Shown: positions 1 to 8,151, counted from the stretch's first letter. The stretch is DNA of 64,000 nt from Alphaproteobacteria bacterium (GCA_019247845.1 JAFBAL010000046.1:1-64000); one strand, 5' to 3'. The notes: generated from the sequence alone by a model not told the origin. Translations and numbers: made by a program.

Positions 1-1439
1 GTCTGGAGAAGGTCAAGGAACGCATCCTCGAATATCTCGCCGTGCAGCAGCGCGCCGGGAAGATGAAAGGCCCGATCCTCTGCCTCGTCGGCCCGCCGGG
101 CGTCGGCAAGACCTCGCTCGCCAAGTCGATCGCGAAAGCCACGGGCCGCGAATATGTCCGCATGTCGCTCGGCGGCGTGCGGGACGAGGCCGAGATTCGC
201 GGCCATCGCCGGACCTATATCGGCTCGATGCCCGGCAAGGTGATCCAGGGCATGAAGAAGGCCAAGTCGTCGAACCCGCTGTTCCTGCTCGACGAGATCG
301 ACAAGCTCGGCGCCGACTATCGCGGCGATCCGTCTTCGGCGCTGCTCGAAGTGCTGGATCCGGAGCAGAACAACACGTTCAACGACCACTATCTGGAGGT
401 CGATTTCGATCTCTCGGACGTGATGTTCATCACCACGGCCAACACGCTGCGCATGCCGCAGCCGCTGATGGACCGCATGGAGATCATCCGCATCCCCGGC
501 TATACCGAGGACGAGAAGGTCGAGATATCCAAGCGCCACCTGATCGAGAAAGAGAAGAAGGCGCACGGCCTCAAGGACGAGGAGTGGTCGATCACCGACT
601 CAGGCTTGCGCGACCTGATCCGCTACTACACCCGAGAGGCGGGCGTGCGTAACCTGGAACGCGAGATCGCGAACCTGACCCGCAAGGCGGTGAAGGAGAT
701 CGTCTCGGGCAAGGCGACCACGATCGAAGTGACGCCCGAGAACCTCGGCACCTATGCCGGCGTGCGCAAGTTCCGCTTCGGCGAGATCGAGGGCGAGGAC
801 CAGGTCGGCGTCGTCACGGGGCTCGCCTGGACCGAAGTCGGCGGCGAGACCTTGCAGATCGAAGCCGTCATGCTGCCCGGCAAAGGCCGCATGCAGACGA
901 CCGGCAAGCTCGGCGACGTGATGAAGGAGTCGATCGACGCGGCGCGCTCCTATGTGCGCTCCAAGGCGACCAGCTTCGGCATCAAGCCGCCCACCTTCGA
1001 CAAGGTGGACATCCACGTGCACGTGCCGGAGGGCGCGACGCCCAAGGACGGCCCCTCGGCCGGCGTCGGCATGGCGACGTCGATCATCTCGGTGCTCACC
1101 GGCATCCCCGTACGCCGCGACGTGGCGATGACCGGCGAGGTCACGCTTCGGGGCAGGGTGCTGCCGATCGGCGGCCTCAAGGAAAAGCTGCTCGCAGCCC
1201 TTAGGGCCGGCATCAAGACGGTGCTGATCCCCGAAGAGAACGAGAAGGACTTGGCCGAGATCCCGGACAACGTGAAGTCGGGCATGACCATCGTGCCGGT
1301 CAAGACCGTGGGCGAGGTCCTCAAGGTGGCTCTGGTGCGCGAGCCCGAGGCCATCGACTGGGTCGAGCCGCCCGAGGTCGTCACCCCGCCGGCGGCGGTC
1401 CACGATGCGGGCGACGCCGACGCGGTCGTGACGCATTAA
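1..1439 (+). CDS. lon: ATP-dependent protease Lon, C-terminal part (5' end outside window)
   Basis: Cytoplasmic AAA+ serine protease that unfolds and degrades damaged and regulatory proteins. The reading frame is open from the first full codon at 3, so the gene starts upstream; about 480 of the usual ~800 residues are here. Walker A (GPPGVGKTS) lies near nt 91-120 and Walker B (LFLLDEID) near 285. The protease domain has the nucleophile serine in DGPSAGVGM near 1048 and the paired lysine in GGLKEKL near 1172, giving the Ser-Lys dyad of Lon. The N-terminal substrate domain is not visible. A rho-independent terminator follows at once, and hup is next, as in many alphaproteobacteria. Confidence 0.98.
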   Translation, partial: LEKVKERILEYLAVQQRAGKMKGPILCLVGPPGVGKTSLAKSIAKATGREYVRMSLGGVRDEAEIRGHRRTYIGSMPGKVIQGMKKAKSSNPLFLLDEIDKLGADYRGDPSSALLEVLDPEQNNTFNDHYLEVDFDLSDVMFITTANTLRMPQPLMDRMEIIRIPGYTEDEKVEISKRHLIEKEKKAHGLKDEEWSITDSGLRDLIRYYTREAGVRNLEREIANLTRKAVKEIVSGKATTIEVTPENLGTYAGVRKFRFGEIEGEDQVGVVTGLAWTEVGGETLQIEAVMLPGKGRMQTTGKLGDVMKESIDAARSYVRSKATSFGIKPPTFDKVDIHVHVPEGATPKDGPSAGVGMATSIISVLTGIPVRRDVAMTGEVTLRGRVLPIGGLKEKLLAALRAGIKTVLIPEENEKDLAEIPDNVKSGMTIVPVKTVGEVLKVALVREPEAIDWVEPPEVVTPPAAVHDAGDADAVVTH

Positions 1440-1448
1440 CAAAAGACA

Positions 1449-1484
1449 GGGGCCCGGTTCGTGTCCGATCCGGGCCCTTTTTTT
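1449..1484 (+). terminator. Rho-independent terminator of lon
   Basis: GGGCCCGG (1450-1457) pairs perfectly with CCGGGCCC (1470-1477) around a 12-nt loop and is followed by seven T (1478-1484). It starts 10 bp after the lon stop codon, so lon and hup are probably separate transcription units. Confidence 0.88.
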
Positions 1485-1518
1485 ACCCAAAAATCGGCCG
1501 ATTCCCTTGGTTTTTCTC

Positions 1519-1547
1519 TTGGGCGAGGTGGGGCTAGGCCGTAGACT
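1519..1547 (+). promoter_or_regulatory. Possible promoter for hup
   Basis: TTGGGC (1519-1524) and TAGACT (1542-1547) are separated by 17 bp and lie between the lon terminator and hup. The -35 match is poor, so this is a candidate only. A start near 1555 would leave a leader of about 60 nt. Confidence 0.35.
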
Positions 1548-1615
1548 CCCCGGTGTGAGGGGCGAATCGTCCCCTGGCGAGTTATGGCTGCGTCCGGCGC
1601 AACAGGAGAACTCAG

Positions 1616-1888
1616 ATGAACAAAAACGATTTGATCCAGAAGCTGGCCGACACCACGGGCCTGGCCAAGAACGACGCGGCCAAGGCGGTGGACGGGGTCT
1701 TCAATTTGATCGAGGGCGCATTGAAGGCCGGCGACGAGGTCAGGCTGACCGGCTTCGGCGTGTTCGTCGTCGCCCAGCGCGCCGGCGGCAAGGGCCGCAA
1801 CCCGCAGACCGGCGAGGAAATCACCATCAAGCCGTCCAAGCAGCCCCGCTTCCGTCCCGGCAAGCAGCTCAAGGACGCCCTCAACTAG
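1616..1888 (+). CDS. hup: DNA-binding protein HU
   Basis: 90-aa histone-like nucleoid protein that binds and bends DNA as a dimer. Length and sequence fit the HU/IHF family along the whole protein: N-terminal helical dimerisation part (MNKNDLIQKLADTTGL), the GFGVF strand turn, and the DNA-binding arm GRNPQTGEEITIKPSKQPRF followed by PGKQLKDALN. It looks like HU rather than IHF because of the HU-type arm and C-terminus. The start is supported by an AGGAG at 1604-1608, 7 nt before ATG. It sits downstream of lon, the usual alphaproteobacterial arrangement. Confidence 0.97.
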   Translation: MNKNDLIQKLADTTGLAKNDAAKAVDGVFNLIEGALKAGDEVRLTGFGVFVVAQRAGGKGRNPQTGEEITIKPSKQPRFRPGKQLKDALN

Positions 1889-1900
1889 CACCCGTGCAGA

Positions 1901-1928
1901 GCGGCGGTTTCCGGACCGCCGCCCCGTC
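1901..1928 (+). terminator. Hairpin after hup, possible weak terminator
   Basis: GCGGCGGT (1901-1908) pairs with ACCGCCGC (1915-1922) around a 6-nt loop, 12 bp past the hup stop. Only a C/T-rich tail (CCCGTCTT) follows, not a T run, so termination is inferred and may be inefficient. Confidence 0.4.
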
Positions 1929-1991
1929 TTCGCCTAGGCTCCGACGCGGCCAATGCGTTTGGTGACCGCGCCGAATCGAAGCGGAGGCGGG

Positions 1992-2675
1992 TCAATGCCA
2001 CGCGTGATCGTCCAGTACCCTCAGCCTGCGGCGCATCTTGAGCGCGAGCGCGGGGTTTTGCGCGAAGGCGTCGAACAGCTTGGCGCGTCCGGTTTCCAGC
2101 GCCGTCTTGAGCAGCGCCAGGCAGGCCACGGCGGCGACCGGCTGGCCCAGCAGCATCACGGGGATGCCCGCGATCATGATCGTCAAGTGCACCACGACGA
2201 TGCGGCCATAGGGCGCGAACATCTGGCTGAACGGATCGCTCCTCTCCCATTGCCGCCGGCCCAGCCAGTAGCGGCCGAACAGATAGGCGTGGAAGGCCAG
2301 CAGCACCGCCGCGCCATAGCCCATCGCAGGATCGGTCCGGATGCGCGCGATCACCGTGGTCGCCAGGCCTGCGATCGTGAAGCCTTCGTTGGTCGCGAGA
2401 CCGTGGCCGCCGAACAGCGCCACGATGAAAAGCCCGTGCACGAAGCAGAACATGCCGTAGTGCACGACGAAGAACGGCACCAGGAAAAGGGTTGCGAGCC
2501 CGCCCGTGCGGCCCGACGAGATGCCGGCGATGGCGATCTTGAGCACGTTGAAGGCGCCGACGATCAGGTTCTCGAGCCAGTAGAGCAGCAAAAGGGTCAG
2601 CGCGCTCCAGCCGAACAGCGCCACGCCCACCACGGCCAGAAGGTTGACGGCGAGGATCTCGATCAGCGGCGACAT
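1992..2675 (-). CDS. DUF6498-like multi-pass membrane protein
   Basis: 227-aa integral membrane protein of unknown function. The N-terminus (LLAVVGVALFGWSALTLLLLYWLENLIVG) with the YWLEN motif and the following FNVLKI segment match what I remember of DUF6498 proteins. About six hydrophobic segments are visible. The C-terminal tail is basic (LKMRRRLRVLDDHAWH). The start ATG at 2675 is preceded by GGAG and lies 4 bp after the stop of the HTH gene at 2680, so the two are probably co-transcribed. No catalytic motif is evident. Confidence 0.75.
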   Translation of the reverse strand: MSPLIEILAVNLLAVVGVALFGWSALTLLLLYWLENLIVGAFNVLKIAIAGISSGRTGGLATLFLVPFFVVHYGMFCFVHGLFIVALFGGHGLATNEGFTIAGLATTVIARIRTDPAMGYGAAVLLAFHAYLFGRYWLGRRQWERSDPFSQMFAPYGRIVVVHLTIMIAGIPVMLLGQPVAAVACLALLKTALETGRAKLFDAFAQNPALALKMRRRLRVLDDHAWH

Positions 2676-2679
2676 CGCT

Positions 2680-2976
2680 CTATCGTCTCCAGGGCGCGTT
2701 CAGCGTGTGCACCGGCACCGCGGTCGGCGAGGCCTGCTTCGTCGCAACAAACCCGCGCCGGCGCAAGCGCCTCAGCGCCGCCTGGACCGAGGACTTGGAG
2801 AGCCCGGTCTCGACCGCCAGGGTCGACAGGCTCACCTGGATGCGCTTTCCGGCGCCGCCGGCATCGTGCCACAGCTTGACGAAGACGATGAAGGACGAGG
2901 GCGAGCGGTCGTGGCCGACGAGGTCGGGCAAGAGGGTCTCGACCACGTAATCGTCCAGCGCCGCTCTCCTTACCAT
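2680..2976 (-). CDS. Small helix-turn-helix protein
   Basis: 98-aa putative transcriptional regulator. The C-terminal half (LSTLAVETGLSKSSVQAALRRLRRRGFVATKQ) is a clear winged-helix DNA-binding unit of the GntR/replication-protein type: recognition helix SKSSVQAALRRL, then a basic wing. There is no ligand domain. I chose the ATG at 2976, not an upstream non-ATG start, because a -10-like TACTAT (plus-strand 2981-2986) ends 4 nt before it. No ribosome site is visible, so the mRNA may be leaderless. It precedes the DUF6498-like gene by 4 bp. Its target is unknown; autoregulation is plausible. Confidence 0.7.
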   Translation of the reverse strand: MVRRAALDDYVVETLLPDLVGHDRSPSSFIVFVKLWHDAGGAGKRIQVSLSTLAVETGLSKSSVQAALRRLRRRGFVATKQASPTAVPVHTLNAPWRR

Positions 2977-3054
2977 CACTATAGTAGGCACTGGGATGCT
3001 TGAGCGCGCAAGGCCGCGGCGCCTAGCTAGGACCGTTTTCGAGAGAGGCCGGCC

Positions 3055-3419
3055 ATGATCACCCATCTCAAGTTCATGAGCATCCCCGTCGCCGACCAGG
3101 AGCGGGCGCTCAAATTCTATACCGAGAAGCTCGGCTTCAAGGTCGCCACCAACCAGGAGATGGGACCCGGCAAGCGCTGGATCGAGCTGCGCATCGAGAA
3201 AGCCCAGCCCGGGTCGTGCTGTTCACCATGGACGGCGAGGAGGGCCGCGTCGGCACGCGCATGAACTGCTCGCTCGCCTGCGACGACGTCGAGGCGACCT
3301 GGCGCCAGCTTTCCCAGCGCGGCGTCGAGTTCGAGGGGCCGCCGCAGAAGCAGCCCTGGGGGACCTTCGTCATCATGAAGGACAGCGAAGGCAACCGCTT
3401 CGTGGTCGGCTCGGATTGA
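3055..3419 (+). pseudogene. VOC (glyoxalase/bleomycin resistance) family protein, frameshifted
   Basis: Two pieces make one ~121-aa VOC protein. The first frame (from 3055) gives MITHLKFMSIPVADQERALK through IEKAQPG, the first beta-alpha-beta-beta-beta unit. The second (from about 3213) gives VVLFTMDGEEGRVGTRMNCS to the end, with FVIMKDSEGNRFVV as the last strand pair. The frames join near 3211-3216, where one extra base, probably G in the GGG run, would restore a continuous protein. Either the gene is recently broken or the base is a sequencing error. The substrate is unknown. Confidence 0.75.
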
Positions 3420-3458
3420 GGCATTGGATATCGAGGCATTGGATTGAGCGGGGCCGGA

Positions 3459-3487
3459 TTGAGTGGGGCGTCCGGGCGCCCTATAAG
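3459..3487 (+). promoter_or_regulatory. Promoter of tRNA-Val
   Basis: TTGAGT (3459-3464), a 17-bp spacer, then TATAAG (3482-3487); the tRNA begins 12 bp later. The -10 and following bases, CCCTATAAGCCGC (3479-3491), are identical to 49929-49941 upstream of rpsB. The GC-rich stretch after the -10 is the discriminator type often linked to stringent control. Confidence 0.6.
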
Positions 3488-3498
3488 CCGCCGCATCA

Positions 3499-3574
3499 GG
3501 GCGGTTAGCTCAGCTGGTAGAGCATATCGTTTACACCGATAGGGTCGGCGGTTCGAGCCCGTCACCGCCCACCA
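3499..3574 (+). tRNA. tRNA-Val (anticodon UAC)
   Basis: A 76-nt cloverleaf with encoded CCA. Acceptor stem GGGCGGT/ACCGCCC, D arm TAGCTCAGCTGGTAGAGCA, anticodon stem TATCG/CGATA with loop TTTACAC giving UAC, and T arm with GTTCGAG. CCA is at 3572-3574. A palindromic repeat element begins directly after it. Confidence 0.97.
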
Positions 3575-3672
3575 GGCTTCGCTGCGCGGCATCGGAGCCT
3601 GCCACGGCGTAGTCGCTTCAGCGAGCGAAGCCGCCTCGACCGCGCAGCTACGCCCTGGCAGGCCACGCCTCG
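3575..3672 (+). repeat. tRNA-flanking palindromic element, copy A
   Basis: Starts at the base after the tRNA-Val CCA. GCCTGCCACGGCGTAG (3597-3612) pairs with CTACGCCCTGGCAGGC (3648-3663) with one mismatch in 16; an inner GCTTC/GAAGC hairpin lies in the loop. The right arm 3646-3666 matches 17 of 21 bases of 6446-6466, in the related element after tRNA-Asp. It could fold as RNA and aid tRNA 3' processing or termination, or be a REP-like dispersed repeat. Confidence 0.6.
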
Positions 3673-3673
3673 C

Positions 3674-4228
3674 ATGATACAAACCGCGATGCTCTTCCCT
3701 TCTTCGGTCCTCCACTTCTGGTTCTCCGAGCTCGGTCCGAAAGACTGGTTCGCCGTCAACCCGGCGGTGGACGACCGGGTCCGCGCGCGATTCCTCGATC
3801 TCCACCGCGCGATGCGGCAATCCCCGCCCGACGCCGCGGCGCTGGACGCCGCCGGTCATCTCGCGGCGGTCATCGTCTTCGACCAGTTCCCGCGCAACCT
3901 CTTCCGCGGCACGGCGGAGGCCTTCGCGACCGACCCGTTGGCGCTGGCGCTTTCGGACGACGCGATCGCGCGCGGGCTGGACGCGGGCTTGAGCGTGCAC
4001 GAGCGCCAGTTCCTCTACATGCCGCACATGCACAGCGAGGACCCGGCGGTGCAGGCGCGTTCGGTCGCGCTGTTCGACAGCCTGGGCTTCCCGGAAGCGC
4101 TGCTGGCCGCGCTCGACCACAAGCAGACCATCGACCGCTTCGGCCGCTTCCCCTACCGCAACGCCGCGCTGGGCCGCGTCTCGACGCCGGACGAGGAGGC
4201 CTTCCTCAAGGTCCGTCCTTCGCCGTAG
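3674..4228 (+). CDS. DUF924 family protein
   Basis: 184-aa soluble protein of a widespread family without an established reaction. Family hallmarks are present: VLHFWFSELGPKDWF near the N-terminus, VIVFDQFPRNLFRGT in the middle, ERQFLYMPHMHSED, and near the C-terminus DRFGRFPYRNAALGR followed by STPDEEAFL. The fold is all-helical, TPR-like, in known members. Length is normal for the family. It ends 30 bp before the amidohydrolase gene and shares its strand. The start ATG at 3674 fits the usual N-terminus, although MLFPSS at 3689 is possible. Confidence 0.88.
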   Translation: MIQTAMLFPSSVLHFWFSELGPKDWFAVNPAVDDRVRARFLDLHRAMRQSPPDAAALDAAGHLAAVIVFDQFPRNLFRGTAEAFATDPLALALSDDAIARGLDAGLSVHERQFLYMPHMHSEDPAVQARSVALFDSLGFPEALLAALDHKQTIDRFGRFPYRNAALGRVSTPDEEAFLKVRPSP

Positions 4229-4258
4229 GCTTTGCCCTCGCCATTTTCGGGGGATGCC

Positions 4259-5698
4259 ATGCGTTTTACGATCCTCGCCTGCCTGCTGCTCGCCGCGGCA
4301 CCCGCCGTCGCCCAGGACATGGACGACATCGCACCGTCGCCGGCGGCGGCCGCGCAGCCCGACGACACGCGGTTCGTCGCCTACAACCAGCGGGCAATCG
4401 CCTTCACCCACGCCGAAATCGTCGACGGCACCGGCGGCCCCGCCAAATACGACCAGACCCTGGTGATCGAGAACGGCCGTATCGCGGCGCTCGGTCCGCA
4501 TGTGCGCGTGCCGAAGGGCGCGACCCTCATCGACGCGCGCGGCAAGACGCTGCTGCCCGGCTTCGTGATGATGCACGAGCACCTGTTCTACTACATAGGC
4601 CAGCGCAACTACGCCTCGATGCTCTACACCTTCCCGCGGCTCTATCTGGCCGGCGGCACCACGACGGCGCGCACCGGCGGCTCGATGACGCCCTATGGCG
4701 ACATCAACCTGAAGCTCGCCATCGACAAGGGCGAGGCGATCGGCCCCGACCTCGATACGACGGGGCCGTACCTGAACGGCGCGGGCCTGCCGATCCTCAA
4801 GATGCACGCGCTCTCCGGCCCCGACGATGCGACGCGCACCGTGAACTATTGGGCGGACGAGGGCGCGACCTCGTTCAAGACCTATACCAACATCACCCGC
4901 GCCGAGATGAAGGCTGCGATCGAGGCCGCGCATGCGCGCGGGCTGAAGGTGACCGGCCACATCTGCTCGGTCACCTATCGCGAGGCGGCCGAGCTCGGCA
5001 TCGACAACCTCGAGCACGGCTTCGCGGTGATGACCGATTTCAACACGGCCAAGAAGCCCGACGAATGCCCCACAGGCTCGCAGCAGGCGCTGGCCGGCCT
5101 CGACGAGAACAGCGCCGAGGTGAAGTCGCTGATCGACCTGCTGGTCAGGAAGCACGTCGCGTTGACCTCGACCTTGACCGTGTTCGAGACCTTCACGCCG
5201 GGCCGGCCCAAGGCGCCGGAGCGCGCGCTCGAGATGCTGATCCCCGAGCTGCGCAAGGCCTATGAGGACCGCTGGGCGCAGACCGGCACGCTCGATCCCT
5301 ACAAGCCTTACGTCGCGATCTTCCCCAAGCTGATGAAGCTCGAGAAGATGTTCCACGATGCCGGCGGCACCTTGCTGGCGGGCACCGACCCCACCGGCTA
5401 TGGCGGCGTGGTGCCGGGCTTCTCTGGGAAACGCCAGATCGAGCTTCTGGTCGAGGCGGGCTTCGCCTTCCCCGAGGCGCTGAAGATCGCGACCCTCAAC
5501 GGCGCGCGCTATCTGGGCCGCGACGCCGAGATCGGCTCGCTGGAGAAGGGCAAGCGTGCCGACGTCGTGCTGATCGACGGCGACCCGATGAAAAATCCGT
5601 CATCGCTGGAAGCGATGCCTTTCGTGTTCAAGAAGGGTATAGGCTACGACAGTGCCAAGATTTTCGACGCCATGAAAGGCCAGGCAGGGCTGTATTGA
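4259..5698 (+). CDS. Exported amidohydrolase (imidazolonepropionase-like)
   Basis: 479-aa metal-dependent hydrolase of the amidohydrolase superfamily, probably periplasmic. Residues 1-19 (MRFTILACLLLAAAPAVAQ) form a signal peptide, which favours the ATG at 4259 over an in-frame start at 4232. The metal ligands are recognisable: HEH after the GKTLLPGFVMM strand, a lysine in TSFKTYTN, histidines in TGHICS and NLEHGF, and aspartate in AGTDPTGYG. The C-terminal GSLEKGKRADVVLIDGDP is the typical beta-sandwich return. The substrate cannot be told; exported relatives include dipeptidases and carboxypeptidases acting on prolyl or arginyl peptides. The EF-hand gene follows closely. Confidence 0.88.
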   Translation: MRFTILACLLLAAAPAVAQDMDDIAPSPAAAAQPDDTRFVAYNQRAIAFTHAEIVDGTGGPAKYDQTLVIENGRIAALGPHVRVPKGATLIDARGKTLLPGFVMMHEHLFYYIGQRNYASMLYTFPRLYLAGGTTTARTGGSMTPYGDINLKLAIDKGEAIGPDLDTTGPYLNGAGLPILKMHALSGPDDATRTVNYWADEGATSFKTYTNITRAEMKAAIEAAHARGLKVTGHICSVTYREAAELGIDNLEHGFAVMTDFNTAKKPDECPTGSQQALAGLDENSAEVKSLIDLLVRKHVALTSTLTVFETFTPGRPKAPERALEMLIPELRKAYEDRWAQTGTLDPYKPYVAIFPKLMKLEKMFHDAGGTLLAGTDPTGYGGVVPGFSGKRQIELLVEAGFAFPEALKIATLNGARYLGRDAEIGSLEKGKRADVVLIDGDPMKNPSSLEAMPFVFKKGIGYDSAKIFDAMKGQAGLY

Positions 5699-5742
5699 CG
5701 AACGGCGCGCAAGGCGAGGCCGCAGGTGATGGAGCGTTGAAC

Positions 5743-6201
5743 GTGACGGAGCGGCTGATGCGCGCGGTGGTCGGCATGACCTTGGCTTTTCTCCCGGCCG
5801 CCTGTTCGGGCGACCGTCCGCCACCCGAGCCGCGCGAGCAGGGGGCGCAGTTCCATCCGCCGGTCGAGATGCTCAAGCGCTACGACGCCGACCATGACGG
5901 CACGCTTACGCGTGCCGAGCTCGAGGCCGGTCTCAAGGCCGATTTCGCCGCTGCCGACACCAATCACGACGGCAAGCTCGACGAGGACGAGGCCCGCGCG
6001 GTCAACGAGCAGCGCTGGAGCGAGGGCCTGTCGACGACCTCGACCCTGGTCGACTGGAATCACGACGGCGTCGTCGATTTCAACGAATTCGCCGGCACCG
6101 CGCGCTCGCTCTTCGACGAGCTCGACGTGAACGGCGACGGCAAGCTGAGCCCGAAGGAAATGGAACCCAAGCCGGAATTCCGCCTGAAGCAGCGTTCCTG
6201 A
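5743..6201 (+). CDS. Exported EF-hand protein
   Basis: About 152 aa with an N-terminal hydrophobic segment (RAVVGMTLAFLPAAC) and four EF-hand-type calcium loops: DADHDGTLTRAE, DTNHDGKLDEDE, DWNHDGVVDFNE and DVNGDGKLSPKE. All four keep Asp at positions 1, 3 or 5 and the terminal Glu, so calcium binding is likely. The cysteine after AA suggests a lipoprotein, but Pro at -3 makes the lipobox non-standard. I chose GTG 5743 (GGAG 9 nt upstream); ATG 5758 is equally good. The gene begins 44 bp after the amidohydrolase; any functional link is inference. Confidence 0.82.
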   Translation: MTERLMRAVVGMTLAFLPAACSGDRPPPEPREQGAQFHPPVEMLKRYDADHDGTLTRAELEAGLKADFAAADTNHDGKLDEDEARAVNEQRWSEGLSTTSTLVDWNHDGVVDFNEFAGTARSLFDELDVNGDGKLSPKEMEPKPEFRLKQRS

Positions 6202-6210
6202 CATTGTTTC

Positions 6211-6238
6211 TTGACAGGGGCAGGAGCGGGCCCTACAT
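6211..6238 (+). promoter_or_regulatory. Promoter of tRNA-Asp
   Basis: A perfect -35 TTGACA (6211-6216) and CTACAT (6233-6238) at 16 bp, or TACATC at 17 bp. The tRNA begins about 40 bp further on, so a short 5' leader would be removed by RNase P. Confidence 0.6.
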
Positions 6239-6278
6239 CGGCGCTCCTTCGCGGGGTTATGCCCCTCGAGGCGCCCGC

Positions 6279-6355
6279 GGGGGCGTAGCTCAGTTGGTTA
6301 GAGTGACGGCCTGTCACGCCGTAGGTCGCGGGTTCGAGCCCCGTCGCTCCCGCCA
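6279..6355 (+). tRNA. tRNA-Asp (anticodon GUC)
   Basis: A 77-nt cloverleaf with encoded CCA at 6353-6355. Acceptor GGGGGCG pairs with CGCTCCC (one G-U), D arm GCTCAGTTGGTTAGAG, anticodon stem ACGGC/GCCGT with loop CTGTCAC giving GUC, T arm GCGGGTTCGAGCCCCG. It lies just upstream of nuoA, as tRNA-Val and tRNA-Asp do in many alphaproteobacteria. Confidence 0.96.
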
Positions 6356-6472
6356 GTCTTCGCTCGCGAAGCGAGAGAAGGCGTCCGCACGCTTTCGCTA
6401 CGGACCGCCGTAGCCCGAAGGGCGAAGGCGGACCCGGTTGCCGCGAGCTACGGCTCGGCAAGCCACCCCCCC
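6356..6472 (+). repeat. tRNA-flanking palindromic element, copy B
   Basis: Starts directly after the tRNA-Asp CCA. It contains several inverted repeats, for example GCTACGG with CCGTAGC (about 6397-6414), and the 21-base arm 6446-6466 that matches copy A at 17 positions. Both copies also open with CTTCGCT. It ends near CCCCCTTTT (6468-6476), which could act as a terminator. The rest of the gap to nuoA (6473-6645) holds no gene. Confidence 0.55.
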
Positions 6473-6514
6473 TTTTAATTGCCAAAACTCCTAACATTTG
6501 AGCGCGATCTCTCC

Positions 6515-6531
6515 TTGCGAGTCGTTCGCAA
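6515..6531. promoter_or_regulatory. Inverted repeat upstream of nuoA
   Basis: TTGCGA (6515-6520), five bases, TCGCAA (6526-6531): a perfect 6+6 palindrome about 115 bp before the nuoA start. It may be an operator for the complex I operon. I could not assign a convincing -35/-10 pair around it. Confidence 0.35.
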
Positions 6532-6645
6532 ATACGCCTGAAGAATCCTGTTTTCCTGCGCCGAATCTTGCTCTAAACCCCCCGTGGCTCGCGGGTTAAC
6601 GTCTGGCTCTTTTGCACCCGCGAAGTGACCGGAACGGCGGCGCGC

Positions 6646-7011
6646 ATGGAACGGCTTCTTCTCGAATATCTGCCGATCCTCCTCTTCATCGGTATAGCCG
6701 GCGGCATCGCCACGGCGCTCCTCGTCGCCCCCTTCATCCTCGCCCCTTCCAAGCCGGACCCCGAGAAGCTTTCTGCCTATGAGTGCGGCTTCAATGCCTT
6801 CGGCGATGCCCGCATGAAATTCGACGTGCGCTTCTACCTGGTGTCGATCCTGTTCATCATCTTCGACCTGGAGGTCGCGTTCCTGTTCCCCTGGGCGATC
6901 ACGCTGGGGACCATGGGCGTCTTCGCCTTCTGGTCCATGGTCGTCTTCCTCGGCGTGCTGACGGTCGGCTTCATCTATGAATGGAAGAAGGGAGCGCTCG
7001 AATGGGAGTGA
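6646..7011 (+). CDS. nuoA: NADH-quinone oxidoreductase subunit A
   Basis: 121-aa membrane subunit of complex I, which couples NADH oxidation and quinone reduction to proton export. Three transmembrane helices are visible ([55 protein letters not shown]). The conserved loop [20 protein letters not shown] and [14 protein letters not shown] are diagnostic. I chose ATG 6646, which gives the usual family length and N-terminus, over GTG 6625. It is the first gene of the operon and overlaps nuoB by 10 bp. Confidence 0.97.
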   Translation: MERLLLEYLPILLFIGIAGGIATALLVAPFILAPSKPDPEKLSAYECGFNAFGDARMKFDVRFYLVSILFIIFDLEVAFLFPWAITLGTMGVFAFWSMVVFLGVLTVGFIYEWKKGALEWE

Positions 7012-7535
7012 ACCCCAACCTTCCCAGCAGCGCCCCGGCCAACGATCCGTACTTCAAGGCGCTGCAGGACGAGTTCCAGGACAAGGGCTTCGTCGTCTCG
7101 GGGCTGGACACGCTCATCAACTGGGCGCGCACCGGCTCGCTGCACTGGATGACCTTCGGGCTCGCCTGCTGCGCGGTCGAGATGATGCAGGCGAACATGC
7201 CGCGCTACGACCTCGAGCGGTTCGGCGTCGCGCCGCGCGCCAGCCCACGCCAGTCCGACGTGATGATCGTGGCCGGCACGCTGACCAACAAGATGGCGCC
7301 CGCTCTGCGCAAGGTCTACGACCAGATGCCCGAGCCGCGCTATGTGATCTCGATGGGCAGCTGCGCCAACGGCGGTGGCTATTACCATTATTCCTACGCG
7401 GTGGTGCGCGGCTGCGACCGCATCGTGCCCGTCGACGTCTATGTCCCCGGCTGCCCGCCGACCGCCGAGGCGCTGGTCTACGGCATCATGCTGCTGCAGC
7501 GGAAGATCCGCCGCACCGGAACGATCGAACGCTGA
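7002..7535 (+). CDS. nuoB: NADH-quinone oxidoreductase subunit B
   Basis: 177-aa peripheral subunit of complex I carrying the terminal [4Fe-4S] cluster N2 next to the quinone site. The cluster ligands are seen as the tandem cysteines in GLACCAVEM, one in [12 protein letters not shown] and one in [12 protein letters not shown]. The ATG at 7002, inside the end of nuoA, gives the standard N-terminus; a longer start at 6981 would only add residues translated from the nuoA coding region. Two bases separate it from nuoC. Confidence 0.98.
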   Translation: MGVNPNLPSSAPANDPYFKALQDEFQDKGFVVSGLDTLINWARTGSLHWMTFGLACCAVEMMQANMPRYDLERFGVAPRASPRQSDVMIVAGTLTNKMAPALRKVYDQMPEPRYVISMGSCANGGGYYHYSYAVVRGCDRIVPVDVYVPGCPPTAEALVYGIMLLQRKIRRTGTIER

Positions 7536-7536
7536 C

Positions 7537-8151
7537 ATGGAAACACTCGAGCAACTCGCATCCAGGATCGAAGGCGCGCGCGCGTCCTTTGCGGCGGGCG
7601 AGCTCACGCTGACGGTCGGGGCGGCGGACATCGTGCCTGTGCTGACGAGCCTGCGCGACGATCACGGCTTCAAGACGCTGGTCGATATCTGCGGCGTCGA
7701 CTGGCCGGAGCGTGCGAAGCGCTTCGACGTCGTCTATCATCTGCTGTCGCTGACGGCGAACCTGCGCGTGCGCGTGAAGGTCGAGGTCGGCGAGGACGAG
7801 CCGGTTGCTTCCGCGGTCGGCGTCTATCCGTCCGCCAACTGGTTCGAGCGCGAGACCTTCGACATGTACGGCGTGGCCTTCACCGACCATCCCGACATGC
7901 GCCGAATCCTCACCGACTACGGCTTCTCGGGCCATCCGCTGCGCAAGGACTTCCCGCTCACCGGCTTCGTCGAGCTGCGCTACGACGACCAGCTCAAGCG
8001 CGTCGTCTATCAGCCGGTGCAGCTGGTGCAGGAGTTCCGCGACTTCGACTTCATGAGCCCGTGGGAAGGCGCGCCGCACGTGCTTCCGGGCGACGAGAAG
8101 GCGGCGATGGCGCCGGGCGTCGCTTCCGGCGACGCAGGGAAGAAGGCCTGA
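7537..8151 (+). CDS. nuoC: NADH-quinone oxidoreductase subunit C
   Basis: 204-aa hydrophilic subunit of the connecting module of complex I (30-kDa subunit). The family signature is clear: [24 protein letters not shown] followed by the [21 protein letters not shown] block, then the [24 protein letters not shown] end. The C-terminus carries a short Ala/Gly/Lys tail. It is a stand-alone nuoC, not a nuoCD fusion. The start ATG at 7537 follows the nuoB stop by 1 bp, and the stop overlaps the nuoD start as TGATG. Confidence 0.98.
   Translation: METLEQLASRIEGARASFAAGELTLTVGAADIVPVLTSLRDDHGFKTLVDICGVDWPERAKRFDVVYHLLSLTANLRVRVKVEVGEDEPVASAVGVYPSANWFERETFDMYGVAFTDHPDMRRILTDYGFSGHPLRKDFPLTGFVELRYDDQLKRVVYQPVQLVQEFRDFDFMSPWEGAPHVLPGDEKAAMAPGVASGDAGKKA

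Noticed and set aside
1507..1965. A 152-codon frame overlapping hup
   Set aside because: It runs in another frame across hup, whose sequence and ribosome site are certain; the product is Arg/Gln-rich noise.
3137..5356. A 739-codon minus-strand open frame
   Set aside because: Shadow of the DUF924 and amidohydrolase genes; it also runs through tRNA-Val and the palindromic repeat, which no real gene would encode.
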